DNA of 64,000 bases, from assembly GCF_007858255.1 (NCBI RefSeq), contig NZ_VFEU01000008.1:1-64000 (forward strand), given 5' to 3'. Source of the DNA: Pseudomonas rhodesiae (GTDB lineage Bacteria > Pseudomonadota > Gammaproteobacteria > Pseudomonadales > Pseudomonadaceae). The position numbers were made by a program, and so were the translations under genes. Shown here piece by piece: positions 8,166 through 18,100 of this stretch; the stretch's first letter is position 1; every line of letters starts with the position of its first letter. Under the pieces are notes generated by a model. The model saw only the letters and a list, made by a program, of their open reading frames with translations. It ran no database searches and was not told the origin of the DNA.

Positions 8166-9134
8166 ATGGACACTTTGCAAAACATGCGCGCCTTCAGTTG
8201 CGTGGCCGAAGCGGGCAGCTTCACCGCCGCCGCCGCCCAACTGGACACCACCACGGCCAACGTCTCGCGCGCGGTCTCCAACCTTGAGGCCCATCTGCAA
8301 ACCCGCTTGCTCAACCGCACCACCCGTCGCATTGCCCTCACCGAGGCGGGTAAACGCTACCTGCTGCGCTGTGAACAAATCCTCGCCTATGTCGAGGAAG
8401 CCGAAGCCGAGGCCAGCGACGCCCACGCCCGTCCCGCCGGGCAACTCAAAGTGCACACCATGACCGGCATCGGCCAGCATTTCGTGATCGATGCCATTGC
8501 CCGCTACCGCCGCACGCACCCGGACGTTACCTTCGACCTGACCCTGGCCAACCGCGTGCCGGACCTGCTCGACGAGGGCTACGACGTGTCCATCGTGCTG
8601 GCCAGCGAATTGCCGGATTCGGGTTTCGTATCCCAGCGGCTGGGCATTACCTACAGCATCGCCTGCGCTTCGCCGGACTACGTCAAGACCAAAGGTTGCG
8701 CACAGCGCCCCCAGGACTTGCTCAACCACGCGTGCCTGCGCCTGGTCAGCCCGGTGATCCAGCTGGACAAATGGACGTTCAATGGCCCCGAAGGCCAGGA
8801 AAGCGTGGCGATCAACACCTCGCCGTTCCTGGTGAACTCGGCCGATGCGATGAAAACCGCCATCACCAGCGGCATGGGCGTCGGCCTGCTGCCGGTGTAT
8901 GCCGCCATCGAAGGCCTGCGTAACGGCACCCTGGTGCGGGTCATGCCCAACTACCGCTCCCAAGAGCTGAACCTGTACGCCATCTACCCATCACGCCAAT
9001 ACCTGGATGCGAAGATCAAGACCTGGGTGGAATACCTGCGCGGCTCGCTGCCGGAGATTCTGGCGGCTCATCAGGCCGAATTGGTGGCGTATGAATTAAG
9101 CGGCAGCTTGGGTGGGGTGCGGTTGGCTAATTGA
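8166..9134 (+). CDS. LysR-family transcriptional regulator
   Basis: 322 residues. The N-terminal winged helix-turn-helix (residues 1-62) reads MDTLQNMRAFSCVAEAGSFT, with the family's RAVSNLEAHL recognition helix and the LNRTTRRIALTEAG wing. The effector-binding domain follows from about residue 90. It belongs to the branch with a YDVSIVLASELPDSG-type segment, common among Pseudomonas regulators of unknown ligand. It is followed 119 bases later by a 2-ketoacid reductase on the same strand, which is a possible but unproven target. The divergent efflux operon is too far away for a shared promoter. Confidence 0.9.
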   Translation: MDTLQNMRAFSCVAEAGSFTAAAAQLDTTTANVSRAVSNLEAHLQTRLLNRTTRRIALTEAGKRYLLRCEQILAYVEEAEAEASDAHARPAGQLKVHTMTGIGQHFVIDAIARYRRTHPDVTFDLTLANRVPDLLDEGYDVSIVLASELPDSGFVSQRLGITYSIACASPDYVKTKGCAQRPQDLLNHACLRLVSPVIQLDKWTFNGPEGQESVAINTSPFLVNSADAMKTAITSGMGVGLLPVYAAIEGLRNGTLVRVMPNYRSQELNLYAIYPSRQYLDAKIKTWVEYLRGSLPEILAAHQAELVAYELSGSLGGVRLAN

Positions 9135-9253
9135 TGGCCAACAAACAACCCATTGGGGCCTGTGCTCAGATTGGCTCGGCGGTGTCCTGACAACCGCCGG
9201 CAGGAATGTTAGCGTGCTTGGCATTCTTTCGTAGTCGATGAGCCCCGCCTGCC

Positions 9254-10228
9254 ATGAAAAAGACTGTCCTCGCCTTCAGCCGCATCACCGCGCCGATGAT
9301 CGAACGCCTGCAACAGGATTTCGAAGTCATCGCGCCCAACCCCAAGCTGGGGGATATCAATGCGCAGTTCGCTGAAGCCCTGCCCCACGCCCACGGCCTG
9401 ATCGGCGTGGGCCGCAAGCTGGGCCGCGCGCAGCTCGAAGGCGCGGCCAAGCTGGAGGTGGTATCGAGCGTGTCGGTGGGCTACGACAATTACGATGTGC
9501 CGTACCTCACCGAGCGTGGAATCATGCTCACCAACACCCCCGACGTACTGACCGAAAGCACCGCCGACCTGGCTTTCGCCCTGCTGATGAGCAGTGCGCG
9601 GCGCGTGGCCGAGCTGGACGCCTGGACCAAGGCCGGGCAATGGAAGGCCAGCGTCGGCGCACCGTTGTTCGGCTGCGATGTGCATGGCAAGACCCTGGGC
9701 ATCGTCGGCATGGGCAATATCGGAGCGGCGGTCGCGCGGCGCGGGCGTCTGGGTTTCAACATGCCGATCCTGTACAGCGGCAACAGCCGCAAACCGGCGC
9801 TGGAACAGGAACTGGGTGCGCAGTTTCGCAGTCTCGACCAGTTGCTGGCCGAAGCGGATTTCGTCTGCCTGGTGGTGCCGTTGAGCGACAAGACCCGTCA
9901 CCTGATCAGCACCCGCGAGCTGGGGCTGATGAAGCCCAGCGCCATCCTCGTGAATATTTCCCGCGGCCCGGTGGTGGACGAGCCGGCGCTGATCCATGCC
10001 TTGCAGAACCACATCATTCGCGGCGCGGGGCTGGACGTCTACGAACAGGAACCTTTGGCCGAGTCGCCGCTGTTCCAACTGAGCAATGCCGTGACCCTGC
10101 CGCACATCGGCTCGGCCACCACCGAAACCCGCGAAGCCATGGCCAACCGCGCCCTGGACAACCTGCGCAGCGCCCTGCTCGGGCACAGGCCCCAGGACCT
10201 GGTGAACCCGCAAGTGTGGAAGGGCTAA
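9254..10228 (+). CDS. 2-ketogluconate/glyoxylate/hydroxypyruvate reductase (GhrB-like)
   Basis: 324 residues, typical for the D-isomer-specific 2-hydroxyacid dehydrogenase family. The Rossmann NAD(P) motif GIVGMGNIGAAVARR lies at about residues 153-167. The catalytic Arg is in NISRGPVVDE, the Glu in YEQEPL, and the His in LPHIGSATTETR. The VSVGYDNYDV segment is characteristic of the GhrB/2-ketogluconate reductase branch. It would reduce 2-ketogluconate, glyoxylate or hydroxypyruvate in the cytoplasm. Pseudomonas uses such an enzyme in peripheral glucose metabolism, but no other ketogluconate genes are nearby, so the exact substrate is open. Confidence 0.88.
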   Translation: MKKTVLAFSRITAPMIERLQQDFEVIAPNPKLGDINAQFAEALPHAHGLIGVGRKLGRAQLEGAAKLEVVSSVSVGYDNYDVPYLTERGIMLTNTPDVLTESTADLAFALLMSSARRVAELDAWTKAGQWKASVGAPLFGCDVHGKTLGIVGMGNIGAAVARRGRLGFNMPILYSGNSRKPALEQELGAQFRSLDQLLAEADFVCLVVPLSDKTRHLISTRELGLMKPSAILVNISRGPVVDEPALIHALQNHIIRGAGLDVYEQEPLAESPLFQLSNAVTLPHIGSATTETREAMANRALDNLRSALLGHRPQDLVNPQVWKG

Positions 10229-10292
10229 AGCCTGGGCCGCGGAGGTCGATAACCTTCCATAGATCGTCCTCCCTGATTCACAGAAGGTTTTT

Positions 10293-11195
10293 ATGCCTAC
10301 CTCCAAAGCCCGCGCAGACTCACTCTCGCTTCTGCTCTTTACCTTGCGCAGCGGCAAGCTGATGGCCATCAACCTGCTGAAAGTCAGCGAAATCATCCCT
10401 TGCCCGCCGCTGACCAAACTGCCGGAGTCCCACCCGCACGTCAAAGGCATCGCCACCCTGCGCGGCTCCTCACTGTCGGTGATCGACCTGAGCCGCGCCC
10501 TCGGCGAGATGCCGCTGGAAGATCCGAACGGTGGCTGCCTGATCGTCACCGATGTGAGCCGTTCCAAGCAGGGCCTGCATGTGCAGGCGGTGAGCAAGAT
10601 CGTGCACTGCCTGACCACCGATATCCGCCCGCCGCCCTACGGCTCCGGCGGCAACCGCGCGTTTATCACCGGGGTGACCCAGGTGGAAGGCGGCCTGGTG
10701 CAGGTGCTCGACATCGAAAAAGTGATCCACGGCATAGCCCCCGCACCGATTGAAACCGCACCCACCGACCTGACCATGGAAGAAGCCGAAGTGCTCGGCC
10801 ATGCGCGGATTCTGGTGGTGGATGACAGCCAAGTGGCGTTGCAGCAGTCGGTGCACACCCTGCGCAACCTCGGCCTGACCTGCCACACCGCGCGCAGTGC
10901 CAAGGAAGCCATCGACGTACTGCTTGAAATGCAAGGCACCGGCGAAGAGATCAACGTGGTGGTATCGGACATCGAGATGTCCGAAATGGACGGTTACGCC
11001 CTGACCCGCACTCTGCGCGAAACCCCGGATTTCCAGCACCTCTATGTGCTGCTGCACACCTCCCTGGACAGCGCCATGAACAGCGAAAAAGCACGCCTGG
11101 CCGGGGCTAACGCGGTGCTGACCAAGTTTTCCTCCCCAGAACTGACCAAGTGCCTGGTGGTCGCCGCTCAGACCGTAGCGCAACAAGGCCGCTGA
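10293..11195 (+). CDS. cheV: Chemotaxis coupling protein CheV
   Basis: 300 residues with two domains: a CheW-like coupling domain (about residues 8-150, with KGIATLRGSSLSVIDL) and a response-regulator receiver (about 170-295). The receiver's acidic pocket is DD in ILVVDDSQVAL and the phosphoacceptor Asp is in VVSDIEMSEMDG. CheV couples chemoreceptors to CheA and adds phosphorylation-dependent adaptation at the polar array. The GNAT gene follows after 3 bases, so the two are probably one transcript. The large chemotaxis operon is not in the window; solitary cheV genes are usual in Pseudomonas. Confidence 0.93.
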   Translation: MPTSKARADSLSLLLFTLRSGKLMAINLLKVSEIIPCPPLTKLPESHPHVKGIATLRGSSLSVIDLSRALGEMPLEDPNGGCLIVTDVSRSKQGLHVQAVSKIVHCLTTDIRPPPYGSGGNRAFITGVTQVEGGLVQVLDIEKVIHGIAPAPIETAPTDLTMEEAEVLGHARILVVDDSQVALQQSVHTLRNLGLTCHTARSAKEAIDVLLEMQGTGEEINVVVSDIEMSEMDGYALTRTLRETPDFQHLYVLLHTSLDSAMNSEKARLAGANAVLTKFSSPELTKCLVVAAQTVAQQGR

Positions 11196-11198
11196 TCG

Positions 11199-11681
11199 AT
11201 GGTTGAGTATTTCCAACTGCTACGCCGCCCGCTCGGCGGCAGCCTGCCCGCCCCGCAGTGGCCGGCCGGTACGCAGCTGGATCATTACCGAGAAGAACTG
11301 GCGCCGGCGATTCATGCGGTCCTGCGCATGACCCAGGACCAAGGCGGCGGGCGCGTGCCCGACCTACCCACCTGGCAGGCTCAGTTCACCACCGATGCGG
11401 AGTTCGACCCCACCCTGTGTCTGGTGGCCAGCAATCAGTCGGGCATTCTCGGCGTGGCGCAATGCTGGACCAGCGCGTTTATCAAGAACCTCTGCGTGCA
11501 TCCCTGCGCTCAGGGCCAGGGGCTGGGGCGGGCGTTGTTGCTGCACGCGTTCCAGGTGTTCAAGCAGCGCGGCGAACCCTACGTGGACCTCAAAGTACTG
11601 GAAAGCAACCTGCGCGCCCGGCGGCTGTATGAAAGCGCGGGCATGGGCTTCGTGCTGCGCGACGTGGTTGATCGCGAGTGA
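11199..11681 (+). CDS. GNAT-family N-acetyltransferase
   Basis: 160 residues. The acetyl-CoA binding region is at about residues 98-118 (NLCVHPCAQGQGLGRALLLHAF), matching the family's V-x-x-x-x-Q/R-x-x-G-x-G/A pyrophosphate loop. The LESNLRARRLYESAGMGFV segment near the C-terminus is the usual last helix and strand. The acceptor substrate cannot be told. It starts 3 bases after cheV, which suggests co-transcription, though no functional link is known. Confidence 0.87.
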   Translation: MVEYFQLLRRPLGGSLPAPQWPAGTQLDHYREELAPAIHAVLRMTQDQGGGRVPDLPTWQAQFTTDAEFDPTLCLVASNQSGILGVAQCWTSAFIKNLCVHPCAQGQGLGRALLLHAFQVFKQRGEPYVDLKVLESNLRARRLYESAGMGFVLRDVVDRE

Positions 11682-11783
11682 CTGGCGCATAACTTGCTTC
11701 CAGAGTCGCACAACGGCGAACAGAGGTAAAAACCCGTCACCGTTGCCGCGTGCCCTCTGACCTAGCCTGGTAACAGATCCGCC

Positions 11784-12527
11784 ATGAATACCCATTTTTC
11801 CTGCGTCGGTTGTGGCAAATGCTGTTCCGACCACCATGTCCCGCTGACCCTCGACGAAGCCCGTATGTGGGCGGCCGACGGCGGAAATGTCATCGTTCTG
11901 GTGGAAGGCTTTCTCGGCAACGGCCTGGGCCTGCCCGCCCATCAACGCGAGCATGCCGAACGGCGGTCGGTGGTGGTTCCCAGCGGCACTGCCGAAGCAT
12001 TTGTGGCCATCACGTTTGCCGCCTATAACGCCGGACGCTGCCGGAATCTTGACGAAGACAACCTATGCCGCATTTATGAACGGCGCCCGCTGGTGTGTCG
12101 CATCTACCCGATGGAGATCAACCCGCATATCCCGTTGAACCCTGCCGCCAAAGAATGCCCGCCGGAGTCCTGGGAACAGGGGCCGGCATTGATCGTCGGT
12201 GGTCAATTGGTGGATCGGGAATTGGCGCAGTTGATTGAACGCTCCCGTCAGGCCGACCGCGACGACGTGCAGACCAAGGAAGCGGTGTGTGCACTGCTGG
12301 GCATTCGCACCACCGCGCTCAAGGGCGATGGGTTCACGGCTTACTTGCCGGACATGGGCGCGTTTGCCCAGGCGATTGACCACGCGGCGCAGCAACCGAA
12401 AGTACCTAATGAATGGGTGTTTCATGTGTCTGGGCTGGACATCGCCGAGCAGGTGCTGGATGCCGGGGCGCAGATTGCGACCGAGGTGCCGGCCAACTAC
12501 GCATTTATCCCGTTGCGGGCGGCGTAA
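11784..12527 (+). CDS. YkgJ-family cysteine cluster protein
   Basis: 247 residues. Cysteines in FSCVGCGKCC near the N-terminus and in AGRCRNLDEDNLCRIYERRPLVCRIYP (residues 76-106) form the CxxCxxCC...C...C...C pattern of the YkgJ/Fe-S cluster-binding family, thought to hold zinc or an iron-sulfur cluster. The family's function is not established. The remaining C-terminal part is not recognised. It is monocistronic by spacing (102 bases after the GNAT gene, convergent with the next gene after 28 bases). Confidence 0.85.
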   Translation: MNTHFSCVGCGKCCSDHHVPLTLDEARMWAADGGNVIVLVEGFLGNGLGLPAHQREHAERRSVVVPSGTAEAFVAITFAAYNAGRCRNLDEDNLCRIYERRPLVCRIYPMEINPHIPLNPAAKECPPESWEQGPALIVGGQLVDRELAQLIERSRQADRDDVQTKEAVCALLGIRTTALKGDGFTAYLPDMGAFAQAIDHAAQQPKVPNEWVFHVSGLDIAEQVLDAGAQIATEVPANYAFIPLRAA

Positions 12528-12555
12528 GTCGCTGCGCCCCTCGGCTGCTCACATA

Positions 12556-13353
12556 CTATCCGTCATGCCCGATGGGCGGGGCATCGAGGCGGTAGGGTTG
12601 AACGATGCGCTGATACTCGCCGTTGTGCATAAGCTGCTCAAGGGCGCGGTTGAGTGCTTGGCGCAACGCGGTATCCGGCTTGCGCACCGCAATCGCCACG
12701 CCATCGCCCAGCAACTCGGCGGAAACGGGAGGGCCCAGAAAGTCAAAAGCCTGGCCCTCGGGGGTATCGAGTAAAGCCTCGCGAATTTCCACGGTGCCTT
12801 GCAAGGTGGCATCGATATCCCCCGCCACCAGGCTGCGGACCAGTTCGTCATTGAGCCAGAAGCTTTTGACGATCACACCTTTGGGCGACCATTTCGAGCG
12901 GGCGAAGGCTTCACGGTTACTGCCCAGCAGCACGCCGACACGCTTGCCCTTGAGCGAGCGGGCAGAGGGCTGCAAGCCGGAGGCTTTGCGCGCCACCAGG
13001 CGGGTGGTAAAGGGATAGAGAAGATCGGTGAAGTTCGCCCAACGTCGCCGTTTGGAAGTGGGGGCAATGCCCATGATTGCGTCAAAGTGGCGGGCATCCA
13101 ACGCACGGAAGTCTTCGACCTGCACTTGGTCGACCCAGGTGCAGCGCACATTCAATTGCACGCACAAGGCATTGCCCAACTCGATGTTCAAGCCGACCAG
13201 TTGCCCTTGCGGGTTGCGACTCTGGAACGGAGGGAATTGTGCGGCAACGGCGAAACGGATTTCGTCACGCGGTTGCTCAGCGGCCGCCACGGCATCCACC
13301 GACAGCAACAGGGCAAGCGCTACACACAGGTGTATCAAAGCCACGGGAAACAT
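12556..13353 (-). CDS. Periplasmic amino-acid-type solute-binding protein
   Basis: 265 residues. A Sec signal peptide occupies about residues 1-24 (ending DAVAAAEQ). The mature protein is a family-3 (SBP_bac_3) binding fold: FPPFQSRNPQGQLVGLNIELG near the start, then DAIMGIAPTSKRR, GVLLGSN and the C-terminal HNGEYQRIVQPY. Such proteins bind polar amino acids or related small molecules for an ABC importer or a sensor. No permease or ATPase gene is adjacent, so it is an orphan receptor whose partner is elsewhere. Confidence 0.87.
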   Translation of the reverse strand: MFPVALIHLCVALALLLSVDAVAAAEQPRDEIRFAVAAQFPPFQSRNPQGQLVGLNIELGNALCVQLNVRCTWVDQVQVEDFRALDARHFDAIMGIAPTSKRRRWANFTDLLYPFTTRLVARKASGLQPSARSLKGKRVGVLLGSNREAFARSKWSPKGVIVKSFWLNDELVRSLVAGDIDATLQGTVEIREALLDTPEGQAFDFLGPPVSAELLGDGVAIAVRKPDTALRQALNRALEQLMHNGEYQRIVQPYRLDAPPIGHDG

Positions 13354-13508
13354 CCTTTTCCGGAAAGACCAACTTCACCATCCCTGCGCGGTAACCCTGG
13401 GGGCATGGCAGAAGCTGGCAAGCTTTCTGGAAACGGATGTCATCCTACAAGCAGAAATATCAGCAGTATTTGTAGGCAAACGCCATAACTAACCGACCGA
13501 CTTTATTC

Positions 13509-13742
13509 TCAGCGTTTACCCATGGAGCGCCGAGTGCCCGGCGGGGCCATGCCCGGGGTTTTGGTGTGGCCGTTCTTGGCGCCGTTCTTGTACCAAGGCT
13601 GTGCGGCGTTCTTGGCTCCGGCGAGCTCACCCGGCTTGAAGGGAAACTTGAACGCCGGGATCTCGGCCTTTTCAACGCCTTCGGCGTTGGCCGGATCGGC
13701 GAGGTCGGCCGCTTCAACAGGGGATTGTGTCGGGGAATTCAT
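13509..13742 (-). CDS. Small unrecognised protein, low complexity
   Basis: 77 residues, rich in Pro, Ala, Lys and Gly, and probably disordered apart from AFKFPFKPGELAGAKNAAQPWYKNGAKN in the middle. No signal peptide or membrane segment. It ends GTRRSMGKR, a basic tail. GGAGC upstream of the ATG could serve as ribosome site. A hairpin with a following T run lies between its likely promoter and the start (see 13761-13808), so expression could be attenuated. I recognise no family beyond a vague resemblance to small conserved Pseudomonas proteins. Confidence 0.6.
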   Translation of the reverse strand: MNSPTQSPVEAADLADPANAEGVEKAEIPAFKFPFKPGELAGAKNAAQPWYKNGAKNGHTKTPGMAPPGTRRSMGKR

Positions 13743-13760
13743 GGAAGCTCCGGAGCATGC

Positions 13761-13795
13761 AAAAAATGAAGCGAAGCCGGCTTGCGGGCTTCGCT
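13761..13795 (-). terminator. Terminator-like hairpin in the 5' leader of the 77-residue gene
   Basis: On the minus strand a 9-bp perfect stem (AGCGAAGCC / GGCTTCGCT, arms 13787-13795 and 13770-13778) is followed after three bases by six T residues. It stands 19 bases upstream of the start codon at 13742, so it is not at a gene end. Readthrough would have to be permitted for the gene to be expressed. Confidence 0.5.
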
Positions 13796-13802
13796 GGCGC
13801 GC

Positions 13803-13830
13803 AGTATACCTGCCCGCCTCGGATCTTTAA
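13803..13830 (-). promoter_or_regulatory. Candidate sigma-70 promoter for the 77-residue gene
   Basis: TATACT at 13803-13808 (minus strand) is a near-consensus -10. TTAAAG at 13825-13830, 16 bases upstream, is a weak -35. A start near 13795 would put the terminator-like hairpin at the very 5' end of the RNA. Confidence 0.4.
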
Positions 13831-13956
13831 CCACCGCCTGTACGAATGGTCGGCGTTTGCTGACAGCGCTGTCAGTTAGCAGTCACCTTGCTGACCGGGT
13901 TGGCGGGCTATAAAGACGGCCAACCCTTTCACTCCTCTGTCCCGGCGCCTCAGCCC

Positions 13957-15123
13957 ATGCACATTCAGCGAAAAACCGCCCTGATCGCGGTTGTCCTCGT
14001 GGTATCCGCGATTGCCCTCTGGGCCGTGACCCGCCCGGCCAAGCCCCGGCTGGCGGCGCCCAGCGCGATCCCGGTTCGGGTTGTGAACGTGACGCAGCAG
14101 GATGTGCCTCGGTTTGTCAGCGGCATCGGCACGGTGTTGTCGCTGCACAGTGTGGTAGTGCGCCCGCAGGTGGACGGTATTCTCACCCGATTGCTGGTCA
14201 AGGAAGGCCAGTGGGTCAAGGCCGGTGACCTGTTGGCTACTCTGGATGACCGCTCGATTCGCGCCAGCCTCGATCAGGCCAGGGCGCAGTTGGGCGAGAG
14301 CCAGGCGCAGTTGCAGGTGGCGCTGGTCAACCTCAAGCGCTACAAGGCGTTGAGTGTCGATGACGGCGTGTCCAAGCAGACCTATGACCAGCAGCAAGCC
14401 CTGGTCAACCAGCTCAAGGCCACCGCCCAGGGCAACCAGGCGGCGATTGATTCGGCTCAAGTGCAGCTTTCCTACACGCAGATTCGTTCGCCGGTCAGTG
14501 GCCGAGTCGGTATTCGCACGGTGGATGAAGGCAACTTCTTGCGCAGCAGCGATGCCCAGGGGCTGTTTTCCGTGACGCAGATCGACCCGATCGCCGTGGA
14601 ATTTTCCCTGCCGCAGCAGATGCTGCCGACCCTGCAAGGCCTGATCGCCGCGCCGGAAAAAGCCAGTGTCGACGCCTATCTGGGCGCCGACACCGACGGC
14701 CATACTGGCGATTTACTGGGCCGGGGCCATCTGAGCCTGATCGACAACCAGATCAACTCCACCACCGGCACCCTGCGCGCCAAGGCCGAGTTCAGTAACC
14801 CCGCCCAGCGCCTGTGGCCGGGGCAACTGGTGACCATCAAAATCCAGACCGCCCTCGACAAAAATGCCCTGGTAGTGCCGCCGACCGTGGTGCAGCGTGG
14901 TCTGGATTCGCACTTTGTGTACCGGGTCAACGGTGACAAGGTCGAGGTGGTGCCGGTGCAGGTCACCTATCAGAACAGCGACCTCAGCCTGATCCAGGGT
15001 GTGCAGGCCGGGGATGTGCTGGTCAGCGATGGTCAGTCGCGGCTCAAGGCCGGCGCCCGGGTCGAGGTGCTCAAAGAGCCGCCCCAGGTGATCCAGACCG
15101 TCGACGCCACGGTGCAGCCATGA
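13957..15123 (+). CDS. RND efflux periplasmic adaptor (MexM/MdtA-like)
   Basis: 388 residues from the ATG at 13957. The frame extends to 13888 but those residues precede the membrane anchor and lack a ribosome site; the site for 13957 is also weak. An N-terminal anchor (residues 7-24) leads into a lipoyl-like barrel (VVVRPQVDGILTRLLVKEGQWVKAGD), a coiled-coil hairpin and the second barrel half with YTQIRSPVSGRVGIRTVDEGN. It delivers substrate to an outer-membrane channel with the pump encoded next, whose start overlaps its stop by 4 bases. The gene order adaptor-pump-regulator-kinase matches P. aeruginosa mexM-mexN-PA1437-PA1438 as I recall it. Confidence 0.9.
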   Translation: MHIQRKTALIAVVLVVSAIALWAVTRPAKPRLAAPSAIPVRVVNVTQQDVPRFVSGIGTVLSLHSVVVRPQVDGILTRLLVKEGQWVKAGDLLATLDDRSIRASLDQARAQLGESQAQLQVALVNLKRYKALSVDDGVSKQTYDQQQALVNQLKATAQGNQAAIDSAQVQLSYTQIRSPVSGRVGIRTVDEGNFLRSSDAQGLFSVTQIDPIAVEFSLPQQMLPTLQGLIAAPEKASVDAYLGADTDGHTGDLLGRGHLSLIDNQINSTTGTLRAKAEFSNPAQRLWPGQLVTIKIQTALDKNALVVPPTVVQRGLDSHFVYRVNGDKVEVVPVQVTYQNSDLSLIQGVQAGDVLVSDGQSRLKAGARVEVLKEPPQVIQTVDATVQP

Positions 15124-18100
15124 ACGGCAGCCGCTCTCCGTCGGCCTGGTGTGTCGACCATCCGGTCGCCACCTTGCTGCTGACCCTCGCCCTGGTGCTG
15201 CTCGGGCTGATTGCTTTCCCGCGCCTGGCTATCGCGCCACTGCCGGAGGCGGAATTTCCAACAATTCAGGTCAGCGCCCAGTTGCCCGGCGCCAGCCCCG
15301 ACACCATGGCCTCGTCCGTGGCCACGCCGCTGGAAGTGCAATTCAGCGCGATCCCCGGCGTGACCCAGATGACCTCCAGCAGCGCCTTGGGCTCCACCCT
15401 GCTGACTCTGCAATTTACCCTCGACAAAAGCATCGACACTGCCGCCCAGGAAGTGCAGGCCGCGATCAACACCGCGTCCGGCAAGCTGCCCAGCGATATG
15501 CCGAGTTTGCCGACCTGGAAGAAGGTCAACCCGGCGGACAGCCCGGTGCTGATCCTAAGCGTCAGCTCCGACAGCATGCCCAGCACCGAACTGAGCGACT
15601 ACGTGGAAACCCTGCTAGCCCGACAGATCAGCCAGATCGACGGCGTCGGCCAAATCAACATCACCGGTCAGCAACGTCCTGCGATCCGCGTGCAAGCCTC
15701 CCCCGACAAACTCGCGGCCATCGGCCTGACCCTCGCCGATATCCGCCTGGCCATCCAGCAGTCGAGCCTGAACCTGGCCAAGGGCGCGATCTACGGCGAT
15801 AACAGCGTATCGACCCTGTCGACCAACGATCAGTTGTTTGATCCCGAGGACTACGCACGGTTGATCGTGTCCTACAAGGACGGGGCACCGGTGCAATTGC
15901 GCGATATCGCCAAGGTCATCAATGGTTCGGAAAACGCCTACGTGCAGGCCTGGTCCGGGGACACACCCGGGGTAAACCTGGTGATCTCACGCCAGCCCGG
16001 CGCGAATATCGTCGAGACCGTGGACCGCATCCAGGCGCAATTGCCGCGCCTGCAAGCCATGCTGCCAGCCTCGGTGCAGGTCAGTGTGCTGAGCGACCGC
16101 ACCAAGACCATCCGCGCCTCGCTGCATGAGGTGGAAGTGACCTTGCTGATCGCGGTCCTGCTGGTGGTGGCGGTGATGGCGTTGTTCCTGCGCCAACTGT
16201 CGGCCACGCTGATTGTGTCCAGCGTGCTCGGCGTGTCGTTGATCGCCAGTTTTGCCCTGATGTACCTGATGGGCTTCAGCCTGAACAACCTGACCCTGGT
16301 GGCCATCGTGATCGCCGTGGGCTTTGTGGTGGACGATGCCATCGTGGTGGTGGAGAACATCCACCGCCACCTGGAGGCCGGCCTCGATCAACGCGCGGCG
16401 GCGATCAAGGGTGCCGGCGAGATCGGCTTTACGGTGGTGTCCATCAGCTTTTCGCTGGTGGCGGCGTTTATCCCGCTGCTGTTCATGGGCGGCGTGGTCG
16501 GACGCCTGTTCAAGGAGTTCGCGCTGACCGCCACCTCGACCATCCTGATTTCGGTGGTGGTGTCCCTGACCCTGGCACCGACCCTGGCCGCGTTATTCAT
16601 GCGCGCGCCCAGCCATCACGCCCATGCCAAACCCGGTTTCAGCGAGCGCCTGCTGGCCGGCTATGCGCGTAACTTGCGGCGTGCACTGGCCCATCAGCGC
16701 AGCATGCTGGCGATCTTCGGGGTGACTCTCGCGTTGGCCGTGGTCGGTTACGTGTTTATTCCCAAAGGGTTCTTCCCGGTGCAGGACACCGGCTTCGTGC
16801 TCGGCACCAGCGAGGCGGCGGCCGATGTGTCGTTCCCGGACATGGTCGCCAAGCACAAAGCACTGGCCGAGATCATCAAGGACGACCCGGCGGTGCAGGC
16901 GTTTTCCCATGCGGTTGGGGTGACCGGCAGCAACCAGACCATCGCCAACGGCCGCTTCTGGATCGCCTTGAAAGATCGCGGGTCGCGTGATGTATCGGCC
17001 AGCCAGTTTATCGACCGCGTCCGCGCGAAACTGGCCAAGGTTCCGGGCATCGTGCTGTACCTGCGCGCCGGCCAGGACATCAACCTCAGCTCCGGCCCCA
17101 GCCGCGCCCAATATCAATATGTGCTCAAGAGCAACGACGGCCCGACGCTCAACACCTGGACCCAGCGCCTCACCGAAAAACTGCGCGCCAACCCGGCCTT
17201 TCGCGATCTGTCCAATGACCTGCAACTGGGCGGCAGCATCACCCACATCAGCATCGATCGGCAGGCCGCCGCGCGGTTCGGTCTGACCGCCACCGATGTG
17301 GATCAAGCGCTGTATGACGCGTTCGGCCAGCGCCAGATCAACGAATTCCAGACGGAGATCAACCAATACCAAGTGGTGCTGGAGCTGGACCGCCAACAAC
17401 GCGGCAAGGCCGAGAGCCTGAACTACTTTTACCTGCGCTCGCCGCTGACCAACGAGATGGTGCCGCTATCGGCCTTGGCCAAGGTCGACCCACCGACCGT
17501 GGGGCCGTTGTCCATCAGCCATGACGGTATGTTCCCGGCCGCCAACCTGTCCTTCAACCTGGCACCCGGTGTGGCGCTGGGGGATGCGGTGATCATGCTC
17601 GACCAGGCCAAGGCCGAGATCGGCATGCCCAGCACCCTCATCGGCACCTTCCAGGGCGCGGCCCAGGCGTTCCAAAGTTCATTGGCCAGCCAGCCATGGC
17701 TGATCCTCGCGGCGCTGGTGGCGGTGTACATCATCCTGGGGGTGCTGTACGAAAGCTTCGTGCATCCGCTGACGATCATCTCGACCCTGCCTTCGGCGGG
17801 CCTTGGCGCGCTGATCATGCTGACCTTGATGGGCCAGGACTTTTCGATCATGGCGCTGATCGGCCTGGTGCTGCTGATCGGCATTGTGAAAAAGAACGGC
17901 ATCCTGATGATCGACTTTGCCCTGGAGGCTCAGCGCGTGCGCGGGCTGGCGCCCCAGGAAGCGATTTATGAAGCCTGCGTCACGCGGTTCCGGCCGATCA
18001 TCATGACCACCCTGGCCGCCCTGCTTGGCGCGGTGCCGCTGATGCTCGGCGCCGGGCCAGGTGCGGAGCTGCGCCAACCGCTGGGTATCGCGGTGGTCGG

